A stretch of DNA of 64,000 nucleotides from JALOTE01 sp031422195 (lineage in GTDB: Bacteria; Pseudomonadota; Alphaproteobacteria; Rhizobiales; Rhizobiaceae), in contig JANOPZ010000040.1 of assembly GCA_031422195.1 (NCBI GenBank), positions 24,356-88,355 of the forward strand. Reading direction: 5' to 3'. Position 1 is the stretch's first letter. Each line of letters begins with the position of its first letter. Shown here piece by piece: positions 27,363-36,125 of the stretch. A program made the translations under genes and the position numbers. Below the pieces are notes generated by a model. It was given only the letters and a program-made list of their open reading frames with translations. It made no database searches and was not told the DNA's origin.

Positions 27363-28580
27363 ATGGATGATTTCCATAAAGTTCGCCGCTTGCCGCCATA
27401 TGTGTTCGAGCAGGTCAACCGCTTGAAGGCCAGCGCGCGGGCAGAAGGCACGGATATTATTGATTTGGGCATGGGCAACCCTGATTTGCCGACGCCTCAA
27501 GCCATTGTGGATAAGCTCTGTGAGGCGGCGCAAGACCCGCGCACGCATCGTTATTCATCGTCGAAAGGCATTCCGGGGCTTCGTAAAGCGCAGGCGGGTT
27601 ATTATGCGCGGCGCTTTGGCGTAAAGCTCAACCCTGATACACAAATTGTAGCAACGCTTGGCTCGAAAGAGGGCTTTGCCAATATGGCGCAAGCCATCAC
27701 CGCGCCGGGCGATGTGATTTTGTGCCCCAACCCAAGCTACCCGATCCATGCGTTTGGTTTCATCATGGCCGGCGGGGTGATCCGTTCTATTCCAGTGGAA
27801 CCGGATGAGCATTTCATTCCGGCGCTCGAGCGCGGGGTGAAGCATTCCATTCCCAAGCCGCTTTGCTTGATAGTCTCATATCCATCGAACCCGACCGCGA
27901 TGGTGGCGTCGCTGGATTTTTATAAAGATGTGGTCGCTTTTGCCAAAAAACACGACATTATTATTTTGTCTGATCTGGCCTATTCTGAGATTTATTTTGA
28001 CGGCAACCCGCCGCCTTCGATTTTGCAAGTTCCCGGCGCAATAGATGTGGCTGTGGAATTTACGTCCATGTCAAAAACTTTCTCAATGCCGGGCTGGCGT
28101 ATGGGCTTTGCGGTCGGCAATGAAAAGCTGATTGCGGCACTTGCAAGGGTGAAATCCTATCTCGATTATGGTGCTTTCACGCCCATTCAAGTTGCGGCAA
28201 CAGCGGCGCTCAACGGCGACGGCTCAGATATTGCCGAAGTGCGCGAAACTTATCATAAGCGCCGCGATGTTATGGTGGATGCGTTTGGCAAAGCTGGTTT
28301 CCATGTGCCGCCGCCTGCCGCTTCAATGTTTGCGTGGGCACCCATTCCTGAGAAGTTCCGTGCGCTAGGTTCACTTGAGTTCTCAAAGCTGCTGATTGAG
28401 CAGGCCGAAGTTGCCGTTGCCCCCGGAATTGGCTTTGGCGAACATGGCGATGATTTTGTGCGCATCGCCCTTGTTGAAAACGAGCACCGTCTAAAGCAAG
28501 CCGCGCGCAACATTAAAAAATTTCTGTCAACAGCTGATACGCGCATGCACAATGTGATACCGCTCAACGCACATCGTTGA
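27363..28580 (+). CDS. Class I/II aminotransferase (AlaC / LL-DAP aminotransferase-like)
   Basis: A 405-residue PLP enzyme of fold type I. The start MDDFHKVRRLPPYVF and LGMGNPDLPTP are typical of the rhizobial enzyme annotated as LL-diaminopimelate or alanine aminotransferase. The PLP lysine is in SMSKTFSMPGWRMGF. ATG at 27363 is preferred over 27357 because relatives start at this methionine and GGGAT is better spaced. It is followed after 19 bases by hom, the standard pair, which suggests a role in aspartate-family or alanine metabolism. Confidence 0.9.
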   Translation: MDDFHKVRRLPPYVFEQVNRLKASARAEGTDIIDLGMGNPDLPTPQAIVDKLCEAAQDPRTHRYSSSKGIPGLRKAQAGYYARRFGVKLNPDTQIVATLGSKEGFANMAQAITAPGDVILCPNPSYPIHAFGFIMAGGVIRSIPVEPDEHFIPALERGVKHSIPKPLCLIVSYPSNPTAMVASLDFYKDVVAFAKKHDIIILSDLAYSEIYFDGNPPPSILQVPGAIDVAVEFTSMSKTFSMPGWRMGFAVGNEKLIAALARVKSYLDYGAFTPIQVAATAALNGDGSDIAEVRETYHKRRDVMVDAFGKAGFHVPPPAASMFAWAPIPEKFRALGSLEFSKLLIEQAEVAVAPGIGFGEHGDDFVRIALVENEHRLKQAARNIKKFLSTADTRMHNVIPLNAHR

Positions 28581-28599
28581 TCTGAGTTGGAATTTACCT

Positions 28600-29922
28600 A
28601 TGACTTCTCCGCTAAAAGTCGGCATTGCCGGTCTTGGAACCGTTGGCGCAACTGTTGCCAGCCTAATCGCTGAACGCGCCGCTGATCTAACCCGCCAATG
28701 TGGGCGGCCAATCATTGTCACAGCGGTTTCAGCACGCGATAAAACCCGTGACCGCGGTGTTGATTTAACCAATATCGCTTGGTTCGATGATGCAGCGGAA
28801 ATGGCCCGCGTCGCTGATATTGATGTGTTGGTTGAGCTGATCGGTGGCGGCGGCGGCAATTCGGTTGCGTTTTCAGCGGTTAAAACCGCACTGGAACGCG
28901 GTGTTCATGTGGTAACGGCCAATAAGGCCTTATTGGCGGCGCACGGCGTTGCGCTTGCCAAAATCGCCGAAGACAAAGGCGTTCTGCTCAATTTTGAAGC
29001 CGCGGTCGCAGGCGGTATTCCTATTATTAAAACCATGCGCGAAAGCCTTTCGGCCAACCGCATTTCACGGGTTTATGGCATTTTGAACGGCACCTGCAAT
29101 TATATTCTCACCCGCATGGAGGCTGAAGGCATCTCGTTTGATGTGTGTTTGGCCGATGCCCAGCGCCTAGGGTATGCCGAAGCTGACCCCGCCTTTGATA
29201 TTGAAGGCAATGATACTGCCCATAAATTGTCCTTATTGACCGCCTTAGCGTTTGGCACCGAAGTTGCCGCCGATGATATCTATCTGGAAGGCATCTCCAA
29301 TATTACGCAAGCTGATATTCAAGCCGCCCGCGAACTTGGCTACCGCATAAAACTGCTTGGCGTGGCACAGCGCACAGACGATGGCATTGAGCAACGCGTG
29401 CATCCGACAATGGTCCCTGTGCAGTCCGTCATTGCGCAGGTCGATGGCGTGACCAATGCTGTTGCCATCACCACCGATTTGCTTGGCGAATTGCTTTTGT
29501 CTGGCCCCGGCGCAGGCGGTAAAGCCACGGCCTCTGCTGTTATCGGCGATATTGCCGATATTGCAAAAAGCCGCCCCGGCTTTCAGCATGGCCCAGTGTT
29601 TGGTCGCCCTGCAACCGAACTTGCCAAAGTTACCCGCGCGCCAATGCGTGCCCATGCCGGGGGTTATTTCATTCGGCTAACGGTGGAAGATAAAGCTGGT
29701 GTGTTTGCTTCTATCGCCACAAATATGGCGTCGCAAAACATTTCACTTGAATCAATTGTTCAGCACGCCAACGCAAGTGCCGGAAAAGCTGAGCCAAAAG
29801 CAGTTATTCTCGTCACCCACGAAACCACAGGAGCCGCTGTGCGAACCGCTGTTGAGCGGATCAGTGCTGAGGGTTATCTGACCGATACACCGCAGGTTAT
29901 TCGTATTGAAAGGGCAGGGTAA
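28600..29922 (+). CDS. hom: Homoserine dehydrogenase
   Basis: Reduces aspartate semialdehyde to homoserine for threonine and methionine synthesis. The 440-residue protein has the NAD(P) motif GIAGLGTVGATV, the catalytic region LNGTCNYILTRM and EGNDTAHKL, and a C-terminal ACT domain from about residue 350 (IRLTVEDKAGVFASIA) for feedback by threonine. It follows the aminotransferase gene closely and precedes glpX. Confidence 0.96.
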   Translation: MTSPLKVGIAGLGTVGATVASLIAERAADLTRQCGRPIIVTAVSARDKTRDRGVDLTNIAWFDDAAEMARVADIDVLVELIGGGGGNSVAFSAVKTALERGVHVVTANKALLAAHGVALAKIAEDKGVLLNFEAAVAGGIPIIKTMRESLSANRISRVYGILNGTCNYILTRMEAEGISFDVCLADAQRLGYAEADPAFDIEGNDTAHKLSLLTALAFGTEVAADDIYLEGISNITQADIQAARELGYRIKLLGVAQRTDDGIEQRVHPTMVPVQSVIAQVDGVTNAVAITTDLLGELLLSGPGAGGKATASAVIGDIADIAKSRPGFQHGPVFGRPATELAKVTRAPMRAHAGGYFIRLTVEDKAGVFASIATNMASQNISLESIVQHANASAGKAEPKAVILVTHETTGAAVRTAVERISAEGYLTDTPQVIRIERAG

Positions 29923-29953
29923 ATCACCATCGATTTCAGCACATTAGCCCTCC

Positions 29954-30027
29954 CCGCACTTGTTGCGAGGACCAAGACTTACTTTGAACATTTGTAAAAC
30001 AAGACAGGGTTCCCGCAACAAGTGCGG
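29954..30027. repeat. Perfect 14-bp inverted repeat in the hom–glpX interval
   Basis: CCGCACTTGTTGCG (29954-29967) is repeated inverted as CGCAACAAGTGCGG (30014-30027), with 46 bases between. The arms are GC-rich in an otherwise plain 228-base intergenic region and look like a dispersed extragenic palindrome. No T run follows, so termination by the standard route is not evident. Confidence 0.7.
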
Positions 30028-30150
30028 CAATGACTAATTTCTTGCATTTGCGAGTTCTGAGCAATTTCTTGGTTTTTCCCACGCTTTATTTACCGGAATC
30101 GATCTACCACTCAGACATACCCAAGTGCTACCCTCAATTTGGAACCCAAC

Positions 30151-31134
30151 ATGCCAAACACCCTTGATCAATCTGTTCTCGACCGCATTTTCACACTTGA
30201 ACTGGCACGTGTTGCAGAAGCTGCCGCCGTTGCTGCCGCACGCTGGCGCGGGCGCGGTGATGAGAAGGCTGCCGATCAGGCGGCAGTCGATGCCATGCGC
30301 ACCGGTTTGAACGCGCTTCGCATCAAAGGCCGGGTCGTCATTGGCGAAGGCGAGCGCGACGAAGCGCCGATGCTTTATATTGGTGAAGAAGTCGGTCTGG
30401 GCGAAGGCGCCGAAGTCGATATCGCGCTTGATCCGCTCGAAGGCACCACGCTTTGCGCAAAAAATATGCCGAATTCACTGGCGGTTATTGCTATTGCCCA
30501 GCGCGGCATGCTGCTTAATGCGCCCGATGTTTATATGCAAAAGCTTGCCGTCGGCCCGGGCTATCCTGCCGGTATTCTCGACTTAGATGTGCCAGCCGAT
30601 GAAATGGTTTACCGCATTGCCAAAGCCAAAGGGGTTGACCCGATTGAATTGTCTGTCTGCATTCTAGACCGGGAACGCCACCAAGACATTATCAATCTGG
30701 TGCGCAACACCGGTGCATCCATTCAGCTTTTGACAGACGGTGATGTTGCGGGCGTTATTGCCACCACCGACCCGCTCACAACCGGAATTGATCTTTATAT
30801 TGGAACCGGCGGCGCACCGGAAGGCGTTTTAGCGTCGGCGGCCTTACGTTGCACGGGCGGTCAAATGCTTGGCAGATTGATTCTGGATAGCGAAGAAAAA
30901 GTTGAGCGTGCCCGCAAAATGGGTGTAGCTGACCCGTTCAAGATTTTCACCCATGAAGAAATGGCGATGGGCGATGTGCTGTTTGCCGCTGCTGGCGTAA
31001 CCGACGGCAATATGATGGCGGGCGTTAAATTCACTAAAAACCACATTACAACGCAAACAATTGTGATGAGATCCTCAACTGGCACAGTTCGAGATATCAG
31101 AGCCAAGCATCAGGACGTCCATAAATTTGGATAA
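30151..31134 (+). CDS. glpX: Class II fructose-1,6-bisphosphatase
   Basis: Gluconeogenic phosphatase of 327 residues. Metal and substrate motifs are GEGERDEAPML, DPLEGTTLCA and GTGGAPEGVLASAALR. ATG at 30151 has GGAA eight bases ahead; a TTG at 30139 is less likely. In rhizobia it follows hom and precedes recJ. Here recJ is displaced by about 6.5 kb and on the opposite strand. It converges on the DUF2155 gene, six bases from its stop. Confidence 0.95.
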   Translation: MPNTLDQSVLDRIFTLELARVAEAAAVAAARWRGRGDEKAADQAAVDAMRTGLNALRIKGRVVIGEGERDEAPMLYIGEEVGLGEGAEVDIALDPLEGTTLCAKNMPNSLAVIAIAQRGMLLNAPDVYMQKLAVGPGYPAGILDLDVPADEMVYRIAKAKGVDPIELSVCILDRERHQDIINLVRNTGASIQLLTDGDVAGVIATTDPLTTGIDLYIGTGGAPEGVLASAALRCTGGQMLGRLILDSEEKVERARKMGVADPFKIFTHEEMAMGDVLFAAAGVTDGNMMAGVKFTKNHITTQTIVMRSSTGTVRDIRAKHQDVHKFG

Positions 31135-31140
31135 GTGCTC

Positions 31141-31551
31141 TTACCCGTTGCCCGGGGCAGGCACATCCGTCTCTGCCTTACAGCCCTTGAGCCACACATC
31201 ATAAACCGCATGGTCAACGGCACTAAGACCGGGGCTCTCAGCAATCATCCAGCCGGTAAATATCCGGCGGATTTTGCGGTCCAGCGTAATTTCATCAATT
31301 TCCACAAAGCTGGTTGTTTTTGGCTCGTCGCCCGGCGTTCGGTCATAGCAAATCTTAGGCGTAACTTGCAGCGCGCCAAACTGCACAGTTTCATCAATAT
31401 AAACGTCAAACGTAATGATGCGCCCTGTAATTTTGTCGATCCCGGCAAACTCGGCAACGGGATTGATCCTGCGTTCGGCCATGGCCGGGAATGGCAGGAC
31501 CGCACAAACCGCAATTAAGAGACCACCAAAGAATCGCAACACAATATTCAT
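31141..31551 (-). CDS. DUF2155 domain-containing exported protein
   Basis: A 136-residue protein with an N-terminal signal peptide (cleavage after FPAMA). The mature part shows the DUF2155 pattern: GIDKITGRIITFDVYI, one cysteine in KICYDR, then FTGWMIAESPGL and AVYDVWLKGC. Alphaproteobacterial members lie near aat or the complex I accessory gene; the function is unknown. The next gene upstream on the same strand, NDUFA12-like, supports this context. Confidence 0.85.
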   Translation of the reverse strand: MNIVLRFFGGLLIAVCAVLPFPAMAERRINPVAEFAGIDKITGRIITFDVYIDETVQFGALQVTPKICYDRTPGDEPKTTSFVEIDEITLDRKIRRIFTGWMIAESPGLSAVDHAVYDVWLKGCKAETDVPAPGNG

Positions 31552-31607
31552 AGTGCCGTCATAACCTTAGATCGCGGCGCAAAAAAGCCCGAATATACTA
31601 AGAAACA

Positions 31608-32006
31608 TCAATCCCTTGGTGACCACGCCTCATAATCGCCAGTGACAACCGGGCGCTTGTCTTGGCTCGCCATGGATCCTTTGGGGCGGTATGCGCCGCT
31701 GGTTCCGGTTAGATTATGTTGATGTGCCAATTCCCAAGCATGGGGCTTATAATCTTCCTCGGCAGGAGACAATTCAACTGAATGATGCAGCCAGCCATTC
31801 CAGCCGGGAGGCACACGAGAGGCTTCAGATTCGCCATTGAAAATCACCCAGCGGCGCGTGCGGCCCTCGCTATCAACGCCGCCTTTGTAATAGACGTTAC
31901 CAAACTCATCGGCCCCAACGCGGGTTCCTTTGCGGCGCGTATGCAGCAAGGTTCCAAGTGTTGCGCCGTTCCACCATGTAAAAAAGCGTAAGAAAAACAT
32001 TTTCAT
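31608..32006 (-). CDS. NDUFA12-family complex I subunit
   Basis: A 132-residue homologue of the mitochondrial 17.2 kDa complex I subunit NDUFA12/B17.2, found in alphaproteobacteria as an accessory NADH dehydrogenase subunit. Landmarks are FFTWWNGATLGT, GTRVGADEFGNVYY, RRWVIFNGE, SRVPPGWNGWLHH and HQHNLTGT. No signal peptide or membrane helix is seen, as in the family. It shares strand and spacing with DUF2155, a common pair. Confidence 0.92.
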   Translation of the reverse strand: MKMFFLRFFTWWNGATLGTLLHTRRKGTRVGADEFGNVYYKGGVDSEGRTRRWVIFNGESEASRVPPGWNGWLHHSVELSPAEEDYKPHAWELAHQHNLTGTSGAYRPKGSMASQDKRPVVTGDYEAWSPRD

Positions 32007-32082
32007 AGGCCCGGTCTCAACTGGCTAAAAGTGAGTTTGTCCGACTGCTTATGCCGCCTTGCATTTGCCTTGTCCAGTATCG

Positions 32083-33348
32083 TCACGCTGCTCCTTCGAT
32101 CGCCGTGCCTTGGTGCTGGCTGCTGTTTTTACGCGAGGCTTCTAAAATCTGCTCGGCAACAATGTCAGCGGTTGCAGCGCACAAGGTCCAGCCCAAATGG
32201 CCGTGGCCGGTGTTATAAAACACGCCCGGCAATTTACCCGGCGCAACGCGCGGCAGCATATCCGGCATCATCGGGCGAAGGCCTGCCCAAGGCACAACGG
32301 TCTCTGTTGAAACCGACGGAAAGCAGTCGCGCACCCATTTAATCAAAGGTTGAATGCGGTCATTGCGGATGTCTTTATTATACCCATTAAACTCAGCTGT
32401 GCCTGCAATGCGCAAGCGGTTTGGCCCCATGCGGGCCGAAACTATTTTTGTAGCCTCATCAAGCAGACTAACCGTAGGTGCGCCAAGGCGGCTTTCTTCA
32501 TCCGGCAAAGCGACCGTAATGGAATAGCCTTTAACCGGATAGATGTTCACGCGGTCGCCCAGTTTGGCGGCGATAGCCCGGCTGCCGACACCGGCGCAAA
32601 CAACAATGGCGTCAAAATGTGTTGTGCGATCTTCGCCATTGTGGGTCAAATCCAACGACACACCGCCATTTTCCGGGCGGATATCTTTGATTTCAGTTTC
32701 AAACAACATTGCGGCACCACGGCGCTCAACAGCTTCGGCGAGCCCGGCAGAATATTTATGGATATCGCCAGTAAAATCGCTTTCGGTATAAAACCCGCCG
32801 TAATATTCGCCAGCCAAAGTTGGCTCCAGCGCGTGCATTTCTGCGTTAGACACTGGCGCACGCTCCAACCCGCCTTCTTTCAAAAGTTTTGAAACGTCAG
32901 ATGCAGCATCATAGGATTTTTTGTCGCGGTAAATATGCAAAATGCCGCGCTTGATCCGGTCAAATTCAATGCCTTCTTTGGCTGCCCATTCCTGAAAGTG
33001 CCCACGAGAGGCTATGGCCAACCGCGTGGTTTCAATGGTGCCAGAACGATATTTTGGAATGGCTGCAATAAACTCGGCCATCCAGGAATATTTATGCCAC
33101 GAGGGTTTCGGGTTTACGAGCAACGGTGCATCCGGTTTGAGCATCCATTTGATGCCCTTCAGAACTGTGCCGAATGAATTCCACACTTCAGCATTGGATG
33201 CCGACAGTTGCCCGCCATTGGCAAACGATGTTTCCATCGCCGCATAGCGCTGGCGATCAATAAGGCTCACGTGAAAGCCGCGCTCCTGAAGGGCATAGGC
33301 TGTGGTAACGCCGGTAACACCGGCCCCGAGAATTGCGATGGTTTTCAT
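32083..33348 (-). CDS. dadA: D-amino acid dehydrogenase small subunit
   Basis: A 421-residue FAD-dependent enzyme that oxidises D-amino acids such as D-alanine to keto acids and passes electrons to the membrane chain. The dinucleotide motif is ILGAGVTGVTTAY at the N-terminus; SFANGGQLS and the C-terminal PWAGLRPMMPDMLP and NTGHGHLGWTL are DadA landmarks. No dadX racemase gene adjoins it. The start ATG is unambiguous. Confidence 0.92.
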   Translation of the reverse strand: MKTIAILGAGVTGVTTAYALQERGFHVSLIDRQRYAAMETSFANGGQLSASNAEVWNSFGTVLKGIKWMLKPDAPLLVNPKPSWHKYSWMAEFIAAIPKYRSGTIETTRLAIASRGHFQEWAAKEGIEFDRIKRGILHIYRDKKSYDAASDVSKLLKEGGLERAPVSNAEMHALEPTLAGEYYGGFYTESDFTGDIHKYSAGLAEAVERRGAAMLFETEIKDIRPENGGVSLDLTHNGEDRTTHFDAIVVCAGVGSRAIAAKLGDRVNIYPVKGYSITVALPDEESRLGAPTVSLLDEATKIVSARMGPNRLRIAGTAEFNGYNKDIRNDRIQPLIKWVRDCFPSVSTETVVPWAGLRPMMPDMLPRVAPGKLPGVFYNTGHGHLGWTLCAATADIVAEQILEASRKNSSQHQGTAIEGAA

Positions 33349-33421
33349 GTTGCTGGCCTGTTTAATTCAACGCTTGCTTAGCACGTGCAACAAATCTGTC
33401 GAATACACCTTTTGGCGCATG

Positions 33422-34057
33422 CTACGCCCAAATCGAAATCTGTTCTTCGCCGAGCATCTGTTGAACCGAAGGCCGCTCTTCCATGCGTTTGGCCCAAGCT
33501 GTGTAGGCCGGGTAGGTGCCAGCCATTGCAAAGCCGAGCCGGTTGCTCATACGCATGATAAACAGCAGCATCGGGTCAGCGGCTGTAAAATGGTCGCCCA
33601 TTGCCCATTCATGCCCTGCCAGCTTGGCTTCAATTTGTTGGTGCCCGTCGGTCAATGTCATCTTTGCTTTGGCTTTAATGCTGGGCCAAGCCGTTTCATC
33701 GTCGGTAAAGCGGTAGGGGCGGAACATCCCCGCAATGCCTTGGCCATGCATGGTGCCAGACAGCCAGTTAAACCATTCGAGCACGCGCGCTTGCTCTGTC
33801 GGGTTGCGGCCCATCAAATGCAAATCAGGCGCGCGGCTGGAAATGAAAGCGGAAATTGCGGGAACTTCTGTCAACACTTCGCCGTCCACGATCAAAACCG
33901 GCACGCGGGCTTTCGGGTTGATCTTTTTCCAAGCGTCGCTTTTCGTGGTGCCATCAGAAGTCGAGGTCAGTACTTTCTCAAACGCCAAGCCCGCTTCCAG
34001 CAAGAGGATATGTGGCGCCAGAGAGCAAGCGCCCGGCGCATAGTGAAGGGTGAGCAT
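33422..34057 (-). CDS. Glutathione S-transferase family protein
   Basis: A 211-residue GST. The thioredoxin-fold N-terminal domain starts LTLHYAPGACSLAPHI, with Cys11 and Ser12 at the catalytic position of beta-class enzymes, and contains KARVPVLIVDGEVLTEVPAI for glutathione binding. The C-terminal helical domain includes FTAADPMLL. ATG at 34057 matches the family start; the frame is open to 34117. It lies 25 bases downstream of the glutamate dehydrogenase gene. Substrate unknown. Confidence 0.9.
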   Translation of the reverse strand: MLTLHYAPGACSLAPHILLLEAGLAFEKVLTSTSDGTTKSDAWKKINPKARVPVLIVDGEVLTEVPAISAFISSRAPDLHLMGRNPTEQARVLEWFNWLSGTMHGQGIAGMFRPYRFTDDETAWPSIKAKAKMTLTDGHQQIEAKLAGHEWAMGDHFTAADPMLLFIMRMSNRLGFAMAGTYPAYTAWAKRMEERPSVQQMLGEEQISIWA

Positions 34058-34082
34058 TACAAGACTACCTTTTTGAAAACCA

Positions 34083-35525
34083 TTACAAACCCAAAGCTTT
34101 ATAGCTTTCAGCCACACGTTGGATTGCGATCATATAGGCTGAAATCCTGAGGTCAATTTCAGGGTCGGTTTTGCGGCGTTCGTGCCAAACGCTGCGCATT
34201 TGCGCGTAAGCGCCGCGCATAGTGTCATCAAGGCCAGAGCGCACCAAAGCCAGTTCATCTGCACCATTCAAATATTTCTGCTTAAACTCAGCCCCTAACG
34301 GCTTGCCGACTGTACGCTCAAGTTCGTCGATTAACAGCCGGTGACGGCCTTCCTCTTCACGGCGCTGCATGCGGCCAAAGCGGATATGCGACAGGTTTTT
34401 CACCCATTCAAAGTAAGATACTGTCACGCCACCCGCATTGGCATAAAGATCAGGGATGATCACGACGCCACGTTTGCGCAGCACTTCGTCGGCATAGGCT
34501 GTAACCGGGCCGTTGGCCGCTTCAATCAACAGCTTGCATGAAATCCGCTCGCAGTTGGAGCGGTTGATCACGGCCTCCAACGCAGCGGGAATCAGAATGT
34601 CGCAAGCCTTTTCAAGCAGCGTTTCAGCGGCCTCCACAAAAGTTGCCCCCGGATACCCTTTCAGCGAGCCATTATCGCCCATCCATTTTTTAGCGGCTTC
34701 AATATCAATGCCGTCATCATTGGTGATGCCGCCATTATATTCGGCAATGGCGGTCACGCGGCAACCGTCTTCTTCTGAAAGAAACTTGGCAGCATGATAG
34801 CCGACATTACCAAGACCTTGAACAATCACGGTTTTGCCGGAAAGATCACCCTTCAGCCTTGCGATCGCCACATCTTCTTCATGACGGAAAAACTCGCGCG
34901 CCACATACTGAATTCCGCGGCCAGTGGCTTCAGTGCGGCCGCGTATGCCGCCAGCGCTCAGCGGTTTGCCTGTGACGCAGGCTCGGGCGTTAATATCTGT
35001 GGTGTTCATGCGGTGATATTGGTCGGCAATCCACGCCATTTCCCGCTCGCCTGTGCCCATGTCTGGTGCAGGCACGTTTTGTGACGGGTTAATCAAATCG
35101 CGTTTAATCAATTCAAACGCAAAGCGGCGTGTAATGCGCTCAAGCTCATCAACTTCCCATTCGCGCGGATTGATGCAGAGCCCGCCTTTTGAGCCGCCAA
35201 AGGGCACTTCCACTATGGCGCATTTATAAGTCATCAAAGCAGCGAGCGCCTCAACCTCATCTTGGTTGACGCTCAAAGCATAACGGATGCCGCCTTTCAC
35301 CGGTTCAGAATGTTCGGAATGAACCGCGCGATACCCGGTAAACGTCTTAATATCGCCGCGCAATTTGACGCCAAAGCGCACGATGTAGGTAGAATTACAC
35401 ACCCTGATTTTTTCAACCAGTCCTTCAGACAGGTTCATCCGTGAAACCGCCCGTCCGAATAGAACATCCGTGCTTTGGCTGAACGACAGTTCGCCGGAAG
35501 CGGCATTGTGCGCTAAGTCTGTCAT
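34083..35525 (-). CDS. Glu/Leu/Phe/Val family dehydrogenase (glutamate dehydrogenase)
   Basis: A 480-residue oxidative deaminase. Substrate and catalytic lysines lie in PVKGGIRY, MTYKCAIVEVPFGGSKGG, and the coenzyme motif is VIVQGLGNVGYHAAK. The length and long C-terminal helix fit the NAD-type glutamate dehydrogenase common in rhizobia. GGGGA five bases before ATG at 35525 fixes the start; the frame is open to 35573. It probably links glutamate to 2-oxoglutarate; leucine or valine specificity is not excluded. Confidence 0.9.
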   Translation of the reverse strand: MTDLAHNAASGELSFSQSTDVLFGRAVSRMNLSEGLVEKIRVCNSTYIVRFGVKLRGDIKTFTGYRAVHSEHSEPVKGGIRYALSVNQDEVEALAALMTYKCAIVEVPFGGSKGGLCINPREWEVDELERITRRFAFELIKRDLINPSQNVPAPDMGTGEREMAWIADQYHRMNTTDINARACVTGKPLSAGGIRGRTEATGRGIQYVAREFFRHEEDVAIARLKGDLSGKTVIVQGLGNVGYHAAKFLSEEDGCRVTAIAEYNGGITNDDGIDIEAAKKWMGDNGSLKGYPGATFVEAAETLLEKACDILIPAALEAVINRSNCERISCKLLIEAANGPVTAYADEVLRKRGVVIIPDLYANAGGVTVSYFEWVKNLSHIRFGRMQRREEEGRHRLLIDELERTVGKPLGAEFKQKYLNGADELALVRSGLDDTMRGAYAQMRSVWHERRKTDPEIDLRISAYMIAIQRVAESYKALGL

Positions 35526-35628
35526 TTTTGTCCCCACCCCAATTGATGAAGACGTGAACTGTTTTTGTGACAATAGCGAGAAAATTTGATGTGAAATTGA
35601 TATTACACGTTAAAAAAGCACAAACCGA

Positions 35629-36120
35629 TTATGATTTTAAAGATTTGGTCATTTTCAATGCCGAAATGCCAGAATCTGCTGTTCCGCAATTTGCAATGAC
35701 TTCGCCTTGCTCAAAGCCAAGCCCTTCATAAAAGGCGATAGCGTTTTTGTTTTTTGGTTCAACTTCGAGCACCAAAGTGTGGGCGTCCATGAAGCAGCTT
35801 TCAATTTCAGCAAACAGCATTTGGCCGATGCCTTGGCGTTGCAAATGCGGCAGCACATAAAGCTGGTGAAGGCTGATGGCTTTTTCTGTTATCGTCGCAA
35901 ACGCAACGCCGCCAATTTGAGTGCCGTCATCGGCAACCAAAAACTCACCGTTCGGCAGCGCGAGCCTCCGTTTGACAGCCAGTTCTGAGTGCCAATCTGC
36001 GATCAACTCTTCAACTTTTGCAGCGCCATAAAACGATACATAAGTCTCGCGCCACGTTGTAGCCAGAACATCCCGTATGGCATCCACATCTTGCAGCATT
36101 GCGGTTCGAACAAAGAACAT
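35629..36120 (-). CDS. GNAT family N-acetyltransferase
   Basis: A 163-residue acetyltransferase. The acetyl-CoA site is in LYVLPHLQRQGIGQMLF (motif A, R/Q-x2-G-x-G/A), followed by VLEVEPKNKNAIAFYEGLGF. It starts five bases after the gatB stop, a pairing seen in other rhizobia. The substrate cannot be inferred. Confidence 0.88.
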   Translation of the reverse strand: MFFVRTAMLQDVDAIRDVLATTWRETYVSFYGAAKVEELIADWHSELAVKRRLALPNGEFLVADDGTQIGGVAFATITEKAISLHQLYVLPHLQRQGIGQMLFAEIESCFMDAHTLVLEVEPKNKNAIAFYEGLGFEQGEVIANCGTADSGISALKMTKSLKS

Positions 36121-36125
36121 TGACG

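Noticed and set aside
32350..32892. 180-codon plus-strand ORF
   Set aside because: Antisense to dadA without a plausible start region.
33302..34150. 282-codon plus-strand ORF
   Set aside because: Antisense to the end of dadA and the GST gene, with the composition of a shadow frame.
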